DNA from: Roseiarcus sp963794155
GTDB taxonomy: Bacteria; Pseudomonadota; Alphaproteobacteria; Rhizobiales; Beijerinckiaceae
Direction: 5' to 3'
DNA: 64,000 nucleotides
NCBI GenBank assembly: GCA_963794155.1
Contig: CAWCCX010000001.1
Location: forward strand, 62,001-126,000
Part shown: positions 46,286 through 55,164 of the stretch, piece by piece
How the letters are laid out: every line of letters starts with the position of its first letter
How positions within the stretch are numbered: the first letter of the stretch is position 1
Made by a program: the position numbers and the translations under genes
Notes under the pieces: model-generated
Databases searched by the model: none
The model's input: only the letters and a program-made list of their open reading frames with translations
What the model was told of the DNA's origin: nothing

Positions 46286-46328
46286 GTCAGACCCTCGCCC
46301 CAAGCCTCTCCCGCAAACAGGAGAGAGG
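46286..46328 (-). repeat. Dispersed palindromic repeat, copy C
   Basis: On the minus strand CCTCTCTCCTGTTTGCGGG, then AGAGGCTTGGGGCGAGGGT. The same element as at 37352 and, shortened, at 34895; here in the opposite orientation. Confidence 0.55.
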
Positions 46329-46365
46329 TTGATTCCCTTCGCCCTTTTACGGGAGAAGCTGGCGC

Positions 46366-46803
46366 ATGGATGACCGACTGTTCCCCGCCCGGCCGATTCT
46401 CGCGGTTTCGGCGGCGGTGTTTCGAGGAGGTAGGGTTCTCGTCATGCGGCGGGCGCGGGCGCCGCTGATCGGACATTTCAGCCTGCCGGGCGGGGTAGTC
46501 GAGCTCGGCGAGACGCTGGCCGCGGCGGTCGCGCGCGAGCTCGATGAGGAAGTCGGGATCAGCGCCCGCATCATCGCCTTCAACCGGCATGTCGAGCCGA
46601 TCGCCCATGAGAGCGATCGGGTTCGGACCCACTTCGTCATCGCCTCGTTTGTCGCCCGCTGGACGAGCGGAGAGGCGCGGGTAAGCGACGAGGCCGACGC
46701 GATCGATTGGATCGATCCGCGTGGCGTCCTGCCCGCGCCGACAACGCCGGGCTTGAGCGAAATCCTTGCAGGCGCGGCCCGAATCGAAAGTCAGCACGGC
46801 TGA
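46366..46803 (+). CDS. NUDIX hydrolase
   Basis: 145 residues. A complete Nudix box: the loop GGVVELGETLA continuing to RELDEEVGI, with spacing G-x5-E-x7-RE-x2-EE-x-G. Cleaves a nucleoside diphosphate linked to some moiety; the specific substrate is not readable, though the family is close to ADP-ribose pyrophosphatases. Immediately before an ArsR gene. Confidence 0.88.
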   Translation: MDDRLFPARPILAVSAAVFRGGRVLVMRRARAPLIGHFSLPGGVVELGETLAAAVARELDEEVGISARIIAFNRHVEPIAHESDRVRTHFVIASFVARWTSGEARVSDEADAIDWIDPRGVLPAPTTPGLSEILAGAARIESQHG

Positions 46804-46868
46804 GGCCAGGCGTCTTCGTTGCGCCGCCGCTCCACGCTCCGACTTGACAGATGCATATCTCCGCGGTT

Positions 46869-47228
46869 ATGCGTCGATCGATAGCCGGGGAGTTATCGAT
46901 TCGCACGCCGAGAGCTTGCGACGCGCTTTTCAGAACCCTTGCCGATCCCACCCGGCGGGCAATCTTCGAGCGCCTGTGCCGCGAAGGAGAGCTGACGGTC
47001 GGGGCGCTGACGGCCCGGTCCGGGGTCTCGCAACCGGCCGTCTCGAAGCACCTTCGGGCTCTGAGGCAGGCGAGCCTGGTCAGCGGCCGGCATCAAGGCC
47101 GGCACACGCATTATAGCGCCGAGCCCCGCGCCCTGGCTCCGCTGATCGACTGGACAGGGCAGATGGCCGGGTTCTGGCGGAGCCGGTTCGACCAGCTTGA
47201 AGACCTGCTGAACAGGATGAACCAATGA
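46869..47228 (+). CDS. ArsR-family transcriptional repressor
   Basis: About 119 residues; winged helix DALFRTLADPTRRAIFERL, LTVGALTARSGVSQPAVSKHLRALRQASLV, GRHTHY. No metal-binding Cys pair, so it is of the group coupled with SRPBCC genes. The start is uncertain: ATG at 46851 or 46869. A TTGACA at 46844 with TATGCG 18 nt later could be a promoter, but would place transcription start after both. Overlaps the next gene by 4 nt. Confidence 0.82.
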   Translation: MRRSIAGELSIRTPRACDALFRTLADPTRRAIFERLCREGELTVGALTARSGVSQPAVSKHLRALRQASLVSGRHQGRHTHYSAEPRALAPLIDWTGQMAGFWRSRFDQLEDLLNRMNQ

Positions 47229-47635
47229 GCGAACTTACGGCCGAAACGCGCTCCGTCGTTGTCGAACGGGAGATGCCTCATCCGCCGGAGAAGATCTGGC
47301 GCGCGCTCACTGAGCCGCACCTGATCGAGGAGTGGCTGATGAAGAACGACTTCAAGCCGGTCATGGACCATCGGTTCAATCTTCGCGCGGACTGGGGCGC
47401 CGTCGACTGTCAGGTCGTCGCGGTCGAGCCGGACAAAACGCTCTCTTACACCTGGGCGGCCTATGGCCTCGAGAGCGTGGTGACATGGACGCTCACCCCA
47501 ACGCGCGCCGGAACCCGCCTGCGCATGGAGCAGTCAGGCTTCCGGCCGGATCAGCAGCAGGCCTACCTTGGGGCCAAGGGCGGGTGGCGGAAGTTTCTTG
47601 CCGCCCTGGAGCAGGTCCTGGCGCGGATAGCGTGA
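47225..47635 (+). CDS. SRPBCC (AHSA1-like) protein
   Basis: 136 residues; helix-grip fold: VVEREMPHPPEKIWRALTEPHLIEEWLM at the N terminus and a long C-terminal helix (GGWRKFLAALEQVLARI). Binds an unknown hydrophobic ligand. ArsR-SRPBCC pairs overlapping by 4 nt are very common; the ArsR protein usually represses the pair. Confidence 0.85.
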   Translation: MSELTAETRSVVVEREMPHPPEKIWRALTEPHLIEEWLMKNDFKPVMDHRFNLRADWGAVDCQVVAVEPDKTLSYTWAAYGLESVVTWTLTPTRAGTRLRMEQSGFRPDQQQAYLGAKGGWRKFLAALEQVLARIA

Positions 47636-47714
47636 CGCCCGCGCAAGTCAGAACCCGCGCGCTTGGAACGGCCCATGTGTGGCCCGCGATCGGAATTCGA
47701 GGCATGAACAGCCG

Positions 47715-48128
47715 ATGAATCCATCCGAACGCATCGACCGGCTGATCGCGGAACTCACCGACTGGCGCGGCAAGACGTTCGCCGGCATCCGCAAGACCAT
47801 TCTCGATGCCGACCCGGAGATCGTCGAGGAATGGAAGTGGATGGGGAGCCCGGTGTGGTCCCGCGACGGAATCATCGCGGTCGCCAACGCCCACAAGGGC
47901 AAGGTGAAGCTGACCTTCGCCTATGGGGCGAACCTCCCGGACCCTGACGGCCTGTTCAACGCCGGCCTCGAGGGCAACGCGAGACGGGCGATCGATGTCT
48001 TCGAGGGCGACAAGGTCGACGAGCGGGCCCTGAAAACGCTCGTCCGCGCCGCTGTCGAATACAATCAGGCAAGATCCAAGAAGAAGACGGTCGCGGGCGC
48101 TCGGCGGGCGAAAGTCGACAGGACCTGA
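47715..48128 (+). CDS. DUF1801 protein
   Basis: 137 residues from the ATG at 47715. DUF1801/YdhG fold: LIAELTDWRGKTFAGIRKTI, EEWKWMGSPVWSRDGI, KVKLTFAYGANLPDPDGLFN. Third gene of the ArsR-SRPBCC-DUF1801 set, a frequent grouping. Basic Lys/Arg tail. Function unknown. Confidence 0.8.
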   Translation: MNPSERIDRLIAELTDWRGKTFAGIRKTILDADPEIVEEWKWMGSPVWSRDGIIAVANAHKGKVKLTFAYGANLPDPDGLFNAGLEGNARRAIDVFEGDKVDERALKTLVRAAVEYNQARSKKKTVAGARRAKVDRT

Positions 48129-48172
48129 CGGCGAAACAATCCACGAGCCGCGAGGGCAAGGACCATCGCGAA

Positions 48173-48197
48173 GGAACCTTTTCCGCGTCGAACCGTT
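48173..48197 (+). promoter_or_regulatory. EcfG-type general stress promoter for csbD-like gene
   Basis: GGAAC (48173-48177), 16-nt spacer, CGTT (48194-48197): the consensus for the alphaproteobacterial general stress sigma factor EcfG. Start codon 34 nt downstream, behind TAGGAGAGG. Confidence 0.65.
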
Positions 48198-48230
48198 TGT
48201 CCTGCGGTCGGACAATCATAGGAGAGGATC

Positions 48231-48422
48231 GTGGACAAGGAACACGTCAAGGGCGCGGCCGACAAAGCGAAGGGCGCTCTTAAGGACGCGGCCGGGAAGA
48301 TGACCGGCGATACGCGGCTGCAGGTCGAAGGCAAGTTCGACAAGATGAAAGGCGCGGCCCATCAAGCCCTCGGCGACGCCAAGGACGCCGCCCGCAAGAC
48401 CGAGCGAGAGGCCAAGCGCTGA
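48231..48422 (+). CDS. CsbD-family stress protein
   Basis: 63 residues, starts GTG with GGAGAGG upstream. CsbD signature: HVKGAADKAKGALKDAAGKMTGD and VEGKFDKMKGAAHQALGDAKD. Small charged protein induced by general stress in many bacteria, role unclear. Controlled, by its promoter, by EcfG. Followed by a strong terminator. Confidence 0.9.
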   Translation: MDKEHVKGAADKAKGALKDAAGKMTGDTRLQVEGKFDKMKGAAHQALGDAKDAARKTEREAKR

Positions 48423-48440
48423 CCTTCGAAAAAATCCCGG

Positions 48441-48469
48441 AAAGGCCGCCTTGAGGCGGCCTTTTCTTT
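48441..48469 (+). terminator. Intrinsic terminator after csbD-like gene
   Basis: AAAGGCCGCC-TTGA-GGCGGCCTTTT then CTTTC: a 10-bp GC stem with a T-rich tail. Confidence 0.85.
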
Positions 48470-48489
48470 CAGCCGATGAGGAACGCGCG

Positions 48490-48738
48490 ATGCAAGCGGA
48501 CAAAAGCAAGCCCGCCGACACGGACCGAAAGCATGTCCAGGCGGACGCGCAATCCGGTGCCGATTCGCTCGGCGCGCCGCCCGATTTGCAGAAGGCGTCG
48601 GAAGATCTGAAGGCGAAGATCGCCGAGGCAAAGCGCCGCAATGACCTGCCGGTGGACTCGGCGCTTGGAAATCCCGGTTGGGAACGAAGCGTCGCAGACG
48701 GCCATCTCGATGTACCCGACAAGGGCGATGACGACTGA
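48490..48738 (+). CDS. Small hydrophilic protein, unknown
   Basis: 82 residues, highly charged and lacking hydrophobic segments (DKSKPADTDRKHVQADAQ, KASEDLKAKIAEAKRRND). GAGGAA upstream of the ATG at 48490. Probably a stress-related disordered protein given its position between the csbD-like gene and ku, but I do not recognise a family. Starts after the terminator, so needs its own promoter. Confidence 0.55.
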   Translation: MQADKSKPADTDRKHVQADAQSGADSLGAPPDLQKASEDLKAKIAEAKRRNDLPVDSALGNPGWERSVADGHLDVPDKGDDD

Positions 48739-48750
48739 TCCCGGCGCCTT

Positions 48751-49752
48751 CTATCCCGCCTTTTTCCTCACGCTCGGTTTTTGCGGCTGCTTCTCGGCCG
48801 CTTCCTTCGCCCCCGCGCCGCCGGCAATCGGCAACAGCATCTCGCGCTGGTCCGAATTGCCTTTCGCCGATTTTTTGCCCTTTGCGGCCACCGCAGGCCT
48901 GGCTGCCTGAACCGGCGGCGCCGCGGCTGCAGGCTTGGCGGCGGCGACTGACTTTGGCGCCGCTTCCTTGGCCCTGTCGATGCTCGCGCGAAGCGCCGCC
49001 ATCAGATCCGTGCCGGCGACAATCCTCGGGCGCTCGCGCTGCTTCGACGAAACGGGCATACCCGCCTTCTTCTCGTTGAGCATGGCGACGATCGCCTCTT
49101 CATAGCGGTCGTGGAAATTGGAGGCGTCGAACTTCGCGGTTTTGGTCTCGAGGATATGCTCGGCCAGGGTGAGCATGTCCTTCGGAATCTTGATTTCGGA
49201 AATGCCGTCGAAATAAGCAGCCTCGTCCCGGACCTCGTACGGGTAGCGCAGAGTCGTGCCGAGCAGGCCCTTCCCCCACGGCTGGAGCATGATGACGCGC
49301 TCGCGCTTCGACAGGACGACCCGGCCCAACGCAACCATGGTCTTGCCGCGCATGGCGTCGCGGATGACCGCAAACGCCTCGAGCGCGACCTTGTCCTCCG
49401 GAATCAGATAATACGGGCTGTCGACATAACGCTCGTCGATCTCGGCTTTGGGCACAAAGGAATCGATCTCGATCGTGTGGCTGCTCTCGATCGCGATCGC
49501 CTCGATCTCTTCGTCCTCAACCCGCAAATAAACGCCCTTGTCGACTTCGTACCCGCGCCCCTTGTCCTCCGGATCGATCGGGTCGCCCGTCTCTTCGTCG
49601 ATCAGCTGCTGGCGAAGGCGGTTGCCGGTCTTCTTGTTGATCTGCCGGAAGGCGACGCGCTCGCCGGAGGAGGTCGCGGTGTAAAGCGCGATCGGACAGG
49701 AAACGAGGGAGAGCTTGAGATAGCCCTTCCAATATGGGCGCGGCGGGGGCAT
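48751..49752 (-). CDS. ku: Ku DNA end-binding protein
   Basis: 333 residues. Bacterial Ku for non-homologous end joining: WKGYLKLSLVSCPIALYTA, FRQINKKTGNRLRQQLIDEETG, and the KGYEVDKG-like RGYEVDKGVYLRVEDEEI. The C-terminal 80 residues are an Ala/Lys-rich basic tail, probably DNA-binding. The partner ligase LigD is not in the window. Confidence 0.93.
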   Translation of the reverse strand: MPPPRPYWKGYLKLSLVSCPIALYTATSSGERVAFRQINKKTGNRLRQQLIDEETGDPIDPEDKGRGYEVDKGVYLRVEDEEIEAIAIESSHTIEIDSFVPKAEIDERYVDSPYYLIPEDKVALEAFAVIRDAMRGKTMVALGRVVLSKRERVIMLQPWGKGLLGTTLRYPYEVRDEAAYFDGISEIKIPKDMLTLAEHILETKTAKFDASNFHDRYEEAIVAMLNEKKAGMPVSSKQRERPRIVAGTDLMAALRASIDRAKEAAPKSVAAAKPAAAAPPVQAARPAVAAKGKKSAKGNSDQREMLLPIAGGAGAKEAAEKQPQKPSVRKKAG

Positions 49753-49861
49753 GCGAACTCCTACTCAACGCGGCACTGACGCCTTCTATAGCACGCCGTT
49801 CGCGCCGCCCGCGAATCGCTCCACGCGCGGGGCCGAGGCGCTTGGCCGCGCTCGGGAGTGA

Positions 49862-50632
49862 TTATTTTCGCGCCGCCGACAGGAACGCCTGGAACGCTGT
49901 CCGCGCCTCTTCCGACTTGAGCGCGGCGGCGAAGGCGCGCCCCTCCTCGGCCATGCGCGTCTTCACCGCCTCAGCGTCGCCGCGCAGAAGGCGTCGCGTC
50001 GTCAGCATCGCCGCCCTAGGCTTTGCCGCAAGCTGCGCGGCCTTGCCCATCGCATGCGCCAAGAGCGCGTCCTGAGGCACGACGGCGTTGACGAGGCCGA
50101 GCGCGTGCGCTTCTTCGGCGCCGAAAGGCTCGGCGAGCAGCAGAAATTCCGCCGCCTTGGCGCGCCCGAACCGTTGCGGCGCGAGCAGCGACGACCCGGC
50201 CTCGGGGACCAGCCCAAGGTTGACGAACGGCATCTGGAAGCGCGCCTCGGGTGTCGCGTAGACGAGATCGCAGTGAAAGCAGAGGGTCGTTCCGACCCCG
50301 ATCGCAAGCCCGTCAACCGCCGCAACCAGCGGCTTCTCGAATTCGGCGAGCTTGCTCACGAACCGCCATGCTGCGAGATCGCCTGTTCCGCGCGACGCAG
50401 TGCCGAGAAAATCGCCGATGTCGTTTCCGGCGGTGAACACGCCACCCTTGCCGCTCAGCACGAAGGCGCCGACGCCCGGGTCGCGCTCCGCCGCCTCGAA
50501 CGCCTCGATCAGCGCCTCATACATCGCGCCGGTGATCGCGTTCTTCTTTTGCGGCCTCGCGAAGGCCGCGGTCATCACCGCGCCCTCGCGCCCGACCTCG
50601 ATGTCTTTTGTCATCACTGTGTCCCGGGTCAT
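49862..50632 (-). CDS. Enoyl-CoA hydratase/isomerase
   Basis: 256 residues, crotonase fold. AFARPQKKNAITGAMYEAL, the oxyanion hole in GKGGVFTAGNDIGDF and VDGLAIGVGTTLCFHCDLVYA, and GLVPEAGSSLLAPQRFG with one active-site Glu. Lacks the second Glu of classical hydratases at the usual site (GVGTTL instead of GGGxEL), so could be an isomerase-type member. Overlaps the acyl-CoA dehydrogenase gene by 4 nt (beta-oxidation pair). Confidence 0.85.
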   Translation of the reverse strand: MTRDTVMTKDIEVGREGAVMTAAFARPQKKNAITGAMYEALIEAFEAAERDPGVGAFVLSGKGGVFTAGNDIGDFLGTASRGTGDLAAWRFVSKLAEFEKPLVAAVDGLAIGVGTTLCFHCDLVYATPEARFQMPFVNLGLVPEAGSSLLAPQRFGRAKAAEFLLLAEPFGAEEAHALGLVNAVVPQDALLAHAMGKAAQLAAKPRAAMLTTRRLLRGDAEAVKTRMAEEGRAFAAALKSEEARTAFQAFLSAARK

Positions 50633-52419
50633 GCGCTGTCCGCCAGGATCGTCTCATAGGATTCGAGCGGCGCGCCGCCGGAGGCGATGGCGCGCGCCAG
50701 TCCCGGCGCCGCGGTCGCGAGCTTTTCGGCGAAAAAGCGGGCGAGGCCGACCCGCCCGAGCTCCGCACGGTCGCCTTGCTCGGCCAGCGCCTCGGCGGCG
50801 AGGCCCGCCTTGGCCAGGCAGGCGCCGCCGAGCGTGAGCCCGAACAGGCGAAGATAGGGGGACGCGCCCGCAAGGGCCGAATTCTGATCGGCCGCGACCC
50901 AATCCAGCATCAGGCGCGTCGATTCTTCCAGAGCGTCCGAAGCCTCCTCGAGCCGCGCCGCGGTCGCGCCGAAGCCGGCGCCGCCGCGTCCGGCGACGTC
51001 GCTCGCGACCTGGCGGATGCCGGCGATCTCCTGGCGCGCGGTTTCGCCGCCGGCCAGCGGCAGCTTGCGCAGCACGAGGTCGATCGCCTGCACGCCATTG
51101 GCGCCTTCATAGATCGCGGCGATGCGCGAATCGCGCATGTGCTGGGCCGCCCCGGTCTCCTCGATGAATCCCATGCCGCCATGGACCTGGACGCCGAGCG
51201 ACGTCGCCTCGTCGCCGATGTCGGTGGAGAACGCCTTGGCGACCGGCGTCAGGAGCGCGGCGCGATTGGCGGCGGCCGTTCGTTCGTCCGTGGTCGGCGC
51301 GTGGCTTGCGAGGTCGAGCGAGACGCCGGTCAGGTGGCAGATTCCGCGGGCGGCCTGGACGTTCGCCTTCATCGTCATCAGCATCCGCTGGACGTCGGCA
51401 TGCTCGATGATCGGACTCATGCCGTCGCCGCCTTTTGGCCCGCGGCCCTGACGCCGGTCGCGGGCGTAAGCGAGCGCCTGCTGATAGGCGCGCTCGCCGA
51501 TCGCCACCCCCTGGGTCCCCACCCCCAGCCGCGCGGCGTTCATCATCACGAACATCGCGGCGAGGCCGCGATTTTCCTCGCCGACCCGCCAGGCCTTGGC
51601 GCCTTCTCCGTCGCCGTAGACCATGACGCAGGTCGGAGACGCATGGATCCCGAGCTTGTGCTCGATGCCGGCGCAACGCAGGTCGTTGCGCTGGCCGAGA
51701 GAGCCGTCGGCGTTGACGAGGAATTTCGGGGCCAGGAACAGCGTGAGCCCGCGGGTGCCGGCAGGCGCTCCGGGCAAGCGCGCAAGGACAAGGTGGACGA
51801 TATTCTCCGCCATGTCGTGCTCGCCATAGGTGATGAAGATCTTCTGGCCGAACAGGCGGTAGCTTCCGTCCTCGGCTCGCTCCGCCCGGGTCCTCACCGC
51901 ATTGAGGTCGGAGCCGGCCTGCGGTTCGGTGAGATTCATCGTCCCGGTCCACCGGCCGCTGATCATCGGCGCGAGATAGAGGTCGAGCAGCTCGCGGGAG
52001 CCGAACGCCTGGAGCGCGCCGACGGCGCCCTCGGTCAGGAGCGGGCACAGCGCAAACGCCATCGACGCGCCGTTCCAAATTTCGGTGCAGGCGACGTTGA
52101 CGAGATGCGGCAGGCCCATGCCGCCGAATTCGGCCGGCGCGGAAACCCCGTTCCAGCCCGCTTCGGCCCACCGGCGATAGACGTCGGCGAAGCCCGGCGG
52201 TGTCGTGACGACGCCATTCTCGTAGCGTGCGCCGGCGAGATCGCCGGCGCGGTTGAGCGGCGCGATCTCTTCGGTCGCGAACCGCCCGGCTTCGGCGACG
52301 ATCGACGACAAAGCGTCCCAATCGAGGTCGCCGGCCAGCCGTTTATGGATCAGCTCGGGGAAGCCGGCGATCGCGTTCAGTGAAAAGAGGATGTCGCCGA
52401 CCGGCGAACGATAAGCCAT
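50629..52419 (-). CDS. Acyl-CoA dehydrogenase, long type
   Basis: 596 residues. Begins MAYRSPVGDILFSLN, the N-terminal domain of the DmdC/FadE-like long group; FAD-binding NLTEPQAGSDL and FGQKIFITYGEHD; GIEHKLGIHASPTC; C-terminal helical bundle with QVHGGMGFIEETGAAQHMRDSRI (catalytic Glu region). Catalyses the first oxidation of fatty acyl-CoA or a related thioester. Transcribed together with the enoyl-CoA hydratase. Confidence 0.92.
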   Translation of the reverse strand: MAYRSPVGDILFSLNAIAGFPELIHKRLAGDLDWDALSSIVAEAGRFATEEIAPLNRAGDLAGARYENGVVTTPPGFADVYRRWAEAGWNGVSAPAEFGGMGLPHLVNVACTEIWNGASMAFALCPLLTEGAVGALQAFGSRELLDLYLAPMISGRWTGTMNLTEPQAGSDLNAVRTRAERAEDGSYRLFGQKIFITYGEHDMAENIVHLVLARLPGAPAGTRGLTLFLAPKFLVNADGSLGQRNDLRCAGIEHKLGIHASPTCVMVYGDGEGAKAWRVGEENRGLAAMFVMMNAARLGVGTQGVAIGERAYQQALAYARDRRQGRGPKGGDGMSPIIEHADVQRMLMTMKANVQAARGICHLTGVSLDLASHAPTTDERTAAANRAALLTPVAKAFSTDIGDEATSLGVQVHGGMGFIEETGAAQHMRDSRIAAIYEGANGVQAIDLVLRKLPLAGGETARQEIAGIRQVASDVAGRGGAGFGATAARLEEASDALEESTRLMLDWVAADQNSALAGASPYLRLFGLTLGGACLAKAGLAAEALAEQGDRAELGRVGLARFFAEKLATAAPGLARAIASGGAPLESYETILADSA

Positions 52420-52538
52420 CTCTCATCCTCCCAGTCGCCAGCGCGGCCTGCCATCGGCATAAGCCCCGATGGCGCGGCGCCGATGAATGAGCTTATGTAC
52501 AGTCGCGTTCGCGCGCAATGCGCGCAAGACAAGGACTC

Positions 52539-53523
52539 ATGGCGCCGAAACGCAAATTGACCCGCGTCGCGACGGCGAGCCCCGGCGCGATCGCCGCCGC
52601 TGCCGAATGCATTCGCGCCGGCGGCCTCGTCGCCGTGCCCACCGAAACCGTGTATGGCCTTGCGGCCGACGCGACCTCCGATTTGGCGGTTGCGGCGATC
52701 TTCGCCGCGAAGGAGCGGCCGGCGATCAACCCGCTCATCGCCCACGTTCTCAGCCTCGAGGCGGCGCGCGAGCACGCCATCTTCAGTCCCGCGGCCGAAC
52801 GGCTGGCGGGCGCATTCTGGCCCGGGCCCCTCACTCTGGTTTTGCCCGCAACGCCGACCTGCCAGATCAGTCCGCTCGCGCGCGCCGGACTCGACACTGT
52901 GGCGCTTCGCTCGCCGGCCGACGAAACCGCGCGGGCGCTCATCAAGGCGGCGGGCGCGCCGCTCGCGGCGCCCTCCGCCAATCGCTCGGGCCGGGTGAGC
53001 CCGACGACAGCCCCCCATGTCGCCGCCGATCTCGACGGCAGGGTTGACTGGATCCTCGACGGCGGCCCGAGCCGCTATGGCCTCGAATTCGACGATCGTC
53101 GAGGTTGTCGACGATCGGCCTCGATTGCTGCGTCCGGGTGCGATCATCAAGGAGGCGATCGAATCCGTGCTCGGTTCGCCGATCGAGTCGGGAAGCGGAT
53201 CGCGAACGGCGCCCAACGCGCCCGGGCAACTGGCGTCGCATTACGCTCCCAACGCCGAGCTTCGATTGGGCGCCGCCGACGTTCGCGCGGACGAGGCCGC
53301 GCTCGATTTCGCCGGCGCGCTCAAGGGGGGCAATGCGCGCGCGCGGCTCGATCTTTCGCCGGCCGGAGACCTGGTCGAGGCCGCATCGCACTTGTTCGCC
53401 TATTTGCGGGCGCTGGACCAAGGCGGTGCGGCGCGGATCGCGGTCGCGCCAATCCCTGACCATGGTCTTGGCGCGGCGATCAACGACCGGCTGAGGCGGG
53501 CGGCCGCGCCGAGAACGGGCTGA
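52539..53523 (+). CDS. Threonylcarbamoyl-AMP synthase, Sua5 type, one-base frame break
   Basis: Makes the threonylcarbamoyl adenylate used for the t6A modification at position 37 of ANN-decoding tRNAs. YrdC core: AIAAAAECIRAGGLVAVPTETVYGLAADA, KERPAINPLIAHV, WPGPLTLVLP, LAAPSANRSG. At GGPSRYGLE the frame is lost: dropping one T at 53089-53090 yields STIVEVVDDRPRLLRPGAI and then the C-terminal Sua5 domain (LASHYAPNAELRL), 327 residues in total. Because this function is nearly always indispensable, a sequence error is more likely than a dead gene. The start may instead be the ATG at 52518. Confidence 0.88.
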
Positions 53524-53637
53524 ATGGCGGCGCGATCGCTCCCGGGCGGGCAATCGCGCCAGGCTTGGGTCGGCTCCCCGGCGATTGCTCGGGCGCGCGG
53601 CGTCGGCCAAGATGAGCGGCGACCGGCCGAAGGAACC

Positions 53638-54546
53638 ATGAACTCGGGGCTGAGCTGGGACGAATTTCGATTGATCAAGTCGATCGCGGACGCACGTTCG
53701 CTGGTCGGGGCCGCCGAGCGGCTTGGCGTCAATCATTCGACGGTCTTTCGTCGCCTGGCGGCGGTGGAGTCGGCGGTCGGCGCCCGCCTCTTCGAGCGCT
53801 CCCGGGCCGGGTACGAACCGACCGCGGCAGGCGAAGACATGATCGCGCTGGCGACGACGATGGCCGCGTCGATCATCGATTTCGAGCGTCGGGTCGCCGG
53901 GCGCGATATCAAGCCGACCGGCGGACTGTCCGTCACCGTCCCCGGCGCCGTCGGCCTTCATTTCATGCCGGCGATCGTGGCTGAGTTCCAAGCCCGCAAT
54001 CCGGGCGTGGTCATCGACTTGATCCTGTCCAATCAGGCGCTCGACCTTTCCCGCCGAGACGCCGACGTCGCCATCCGGCTGACCAACGACCCGCCGGACG
54101 CCTTGGTCGGACGGAGAATCTGCACCGGCCGATGGGGCGTCTATTGTCGGCGCGACATGGCGGCGAAGCTCGGCCCCGGCGCGATCGAATCGGTCGCGTT
54201 CGTCGGCTTTGGCGACAATGTCGGCCCGGCGTCGAGCCGGCGGTGGATCGACGCCAACGTCCGTCCGCAGCGAATCGTCGCCAAGGCCAATTCATCCCAC
54301 ATCATGCTCGAACTCGCTCGTAAGGGTCTTGGCGCGGCGCTGCTGCCTTGTTTTCTTGGCGAACGAAGCCCGGACTTGGCTCGTCTCGGTTATCTGCTGT
54401 CGGAGCTCGATGCGGGATTGTGGCTCCTGACCCACGCCGACCTCCGCCGATCGGCGCGGGTGCGCGCGTTCATGGATTTCGCCGGGGCCGAGTTCATGAA
54501 GCATCGCCGCGCGATCGAGGGCGAGGAGCCCTCCGGGACGGATTGA
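53638..54546 (+). CDS. LysR-family transcriptional regulator
   Basis: 302 residues from the ATG at 53638 (AAGGAACC upstream; the frame open from 53524 lacks one). HTH: FRLIKSIADARSLVGAAERLGVNHSTVFRRLAAVESAVGARLFER; effector domain with VTVPGAVGLHFMPAIVAEFQ. Convergent with the flavodoxin-fold gene; its target is not obvious. Confidence 0.87.
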   Translation: MNSGLSWDEFRLIKSIADARSLVGAAERLGVNHSTVFRRLAAVESAVGARLFERSRAGYEPTAAGEDMIALATTMAASIIDFERRVAGRDIKPTGGLSVTVPGAVGLHFMPAIVAEFQARNPGVVIDLILSNQALDLSRRDADVAIRLTNDPPDALVGRRICTGRWGVYCRRDMAAKLGPGAIESVAFVGFGDNVGPASSRRWIDANVRPQRIVAKANSSHIMLELARKGLGAALLPCFLGERSPDLARLGYLLSELDAGLWLLTHADLRRSARVRAFMDFAGAEFMKHRRAIEGEEPSGTD

Positions 54547-54572
54547 ACGGCGGTGGGCGCCTGAGCCGGCGC

Positions 54573-55157
54573 TCACCAGGTCGAGAATTTCGTCTCGACC
54601 TTCTTGAGGAACGCCGCCCGTCGCTCGGGCCTGCTATGATCCATGTCGTAGTGGGCGACATAGTCGCATCGGGCGCCCGGCGCGCAGATCCGGCGCATGG
54701 AGCGGGTCAGGAATCGACGCGGCGGATCGCCCATCATGAACGTCAACAGGCGTCCGCCGCCATAGGTGCATACGACCCCGAGCCGCTTGATGTTGTGAAG
54801 GCACGGATTGTACGAGCCGTCCTCTCCAAGGGTGAAGCTTACGCCCGGCAAGAACACCTTGTCGACGAAACCCTTGAGGATCGCCGGGAACCCCATGTTC
54901 CAGACCGGGAATGAGAACACGATCGCTTCGGCGGCGAGCAGCCGGTCGACGTAGGGGGAGACGCGGCGACGATTCACCGCGAGATTGTGGTAGTCGATCC
55001 GATCCTGCCGCGACATCACCGGATCGAAGCCCTCGGCGTTGAGATCGCAATCGTCGACCTTATGCCCCCTGGCGCGCAGGACCTCGACCAGCTTCGCATG
55101 CAGGGCGGCGGCGAAACTCGTTTCGACCGGGTGAGCGAACAGCACCAGAATACGCAT
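54573..55157 (-). CDS. NAD(P)H:quinone oxidoreductase, flavodoxin-like fold
   Basis: 194 residues. ILVLFAHPVETSFAAALH (phosphate loop), FSFPVWNMGFPAILKGFVDKVF (the WxxxPAxLKGxxDRV motif of the NQO/KefF family), TYGGG. Uses FMN/FAD and NAD(P)H to reduce quinones or other electrophiles. Last gene of a four-gene leftward unit with the FAD oxidase, amidohydrolase and binding protein; 7-nt gap. Confidence 0.85.
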   Translation of the reverse strand: MRILVLFAHPVETSFAAALHAKLVEVLRARGHKVDDCDLNAEGFDPVMSRQDRIDYHNLAVNRRRVSPYVDRLLAAEAIVFSFPVWNMGFPAILKGFVDKVFLPGVSFTLGEDGSYNPCLHNIKRLGVVCTYGGGRLLTFMMGDPPRRFLTRSMRRICAPGARCDYVAHYDMDHSRPERRAAFLKKVETKFSTW

Positions 55158-55164
55158 GGCCCGC

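Larger units (their letters stand above)
45962..46365. other. 404-nt intergenic region with hairpin and dispersed repeat
   Basis: Holds the large inverted repeat at 46021-46064 and the palindromic repeat copy C at 46286-46328. Between them the sequence is unlike coding DNA (CCCCCCGTAAAAAATC, ATTCCATGATTTGGGATTA). No gene recognised. Confidence 0.5.
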
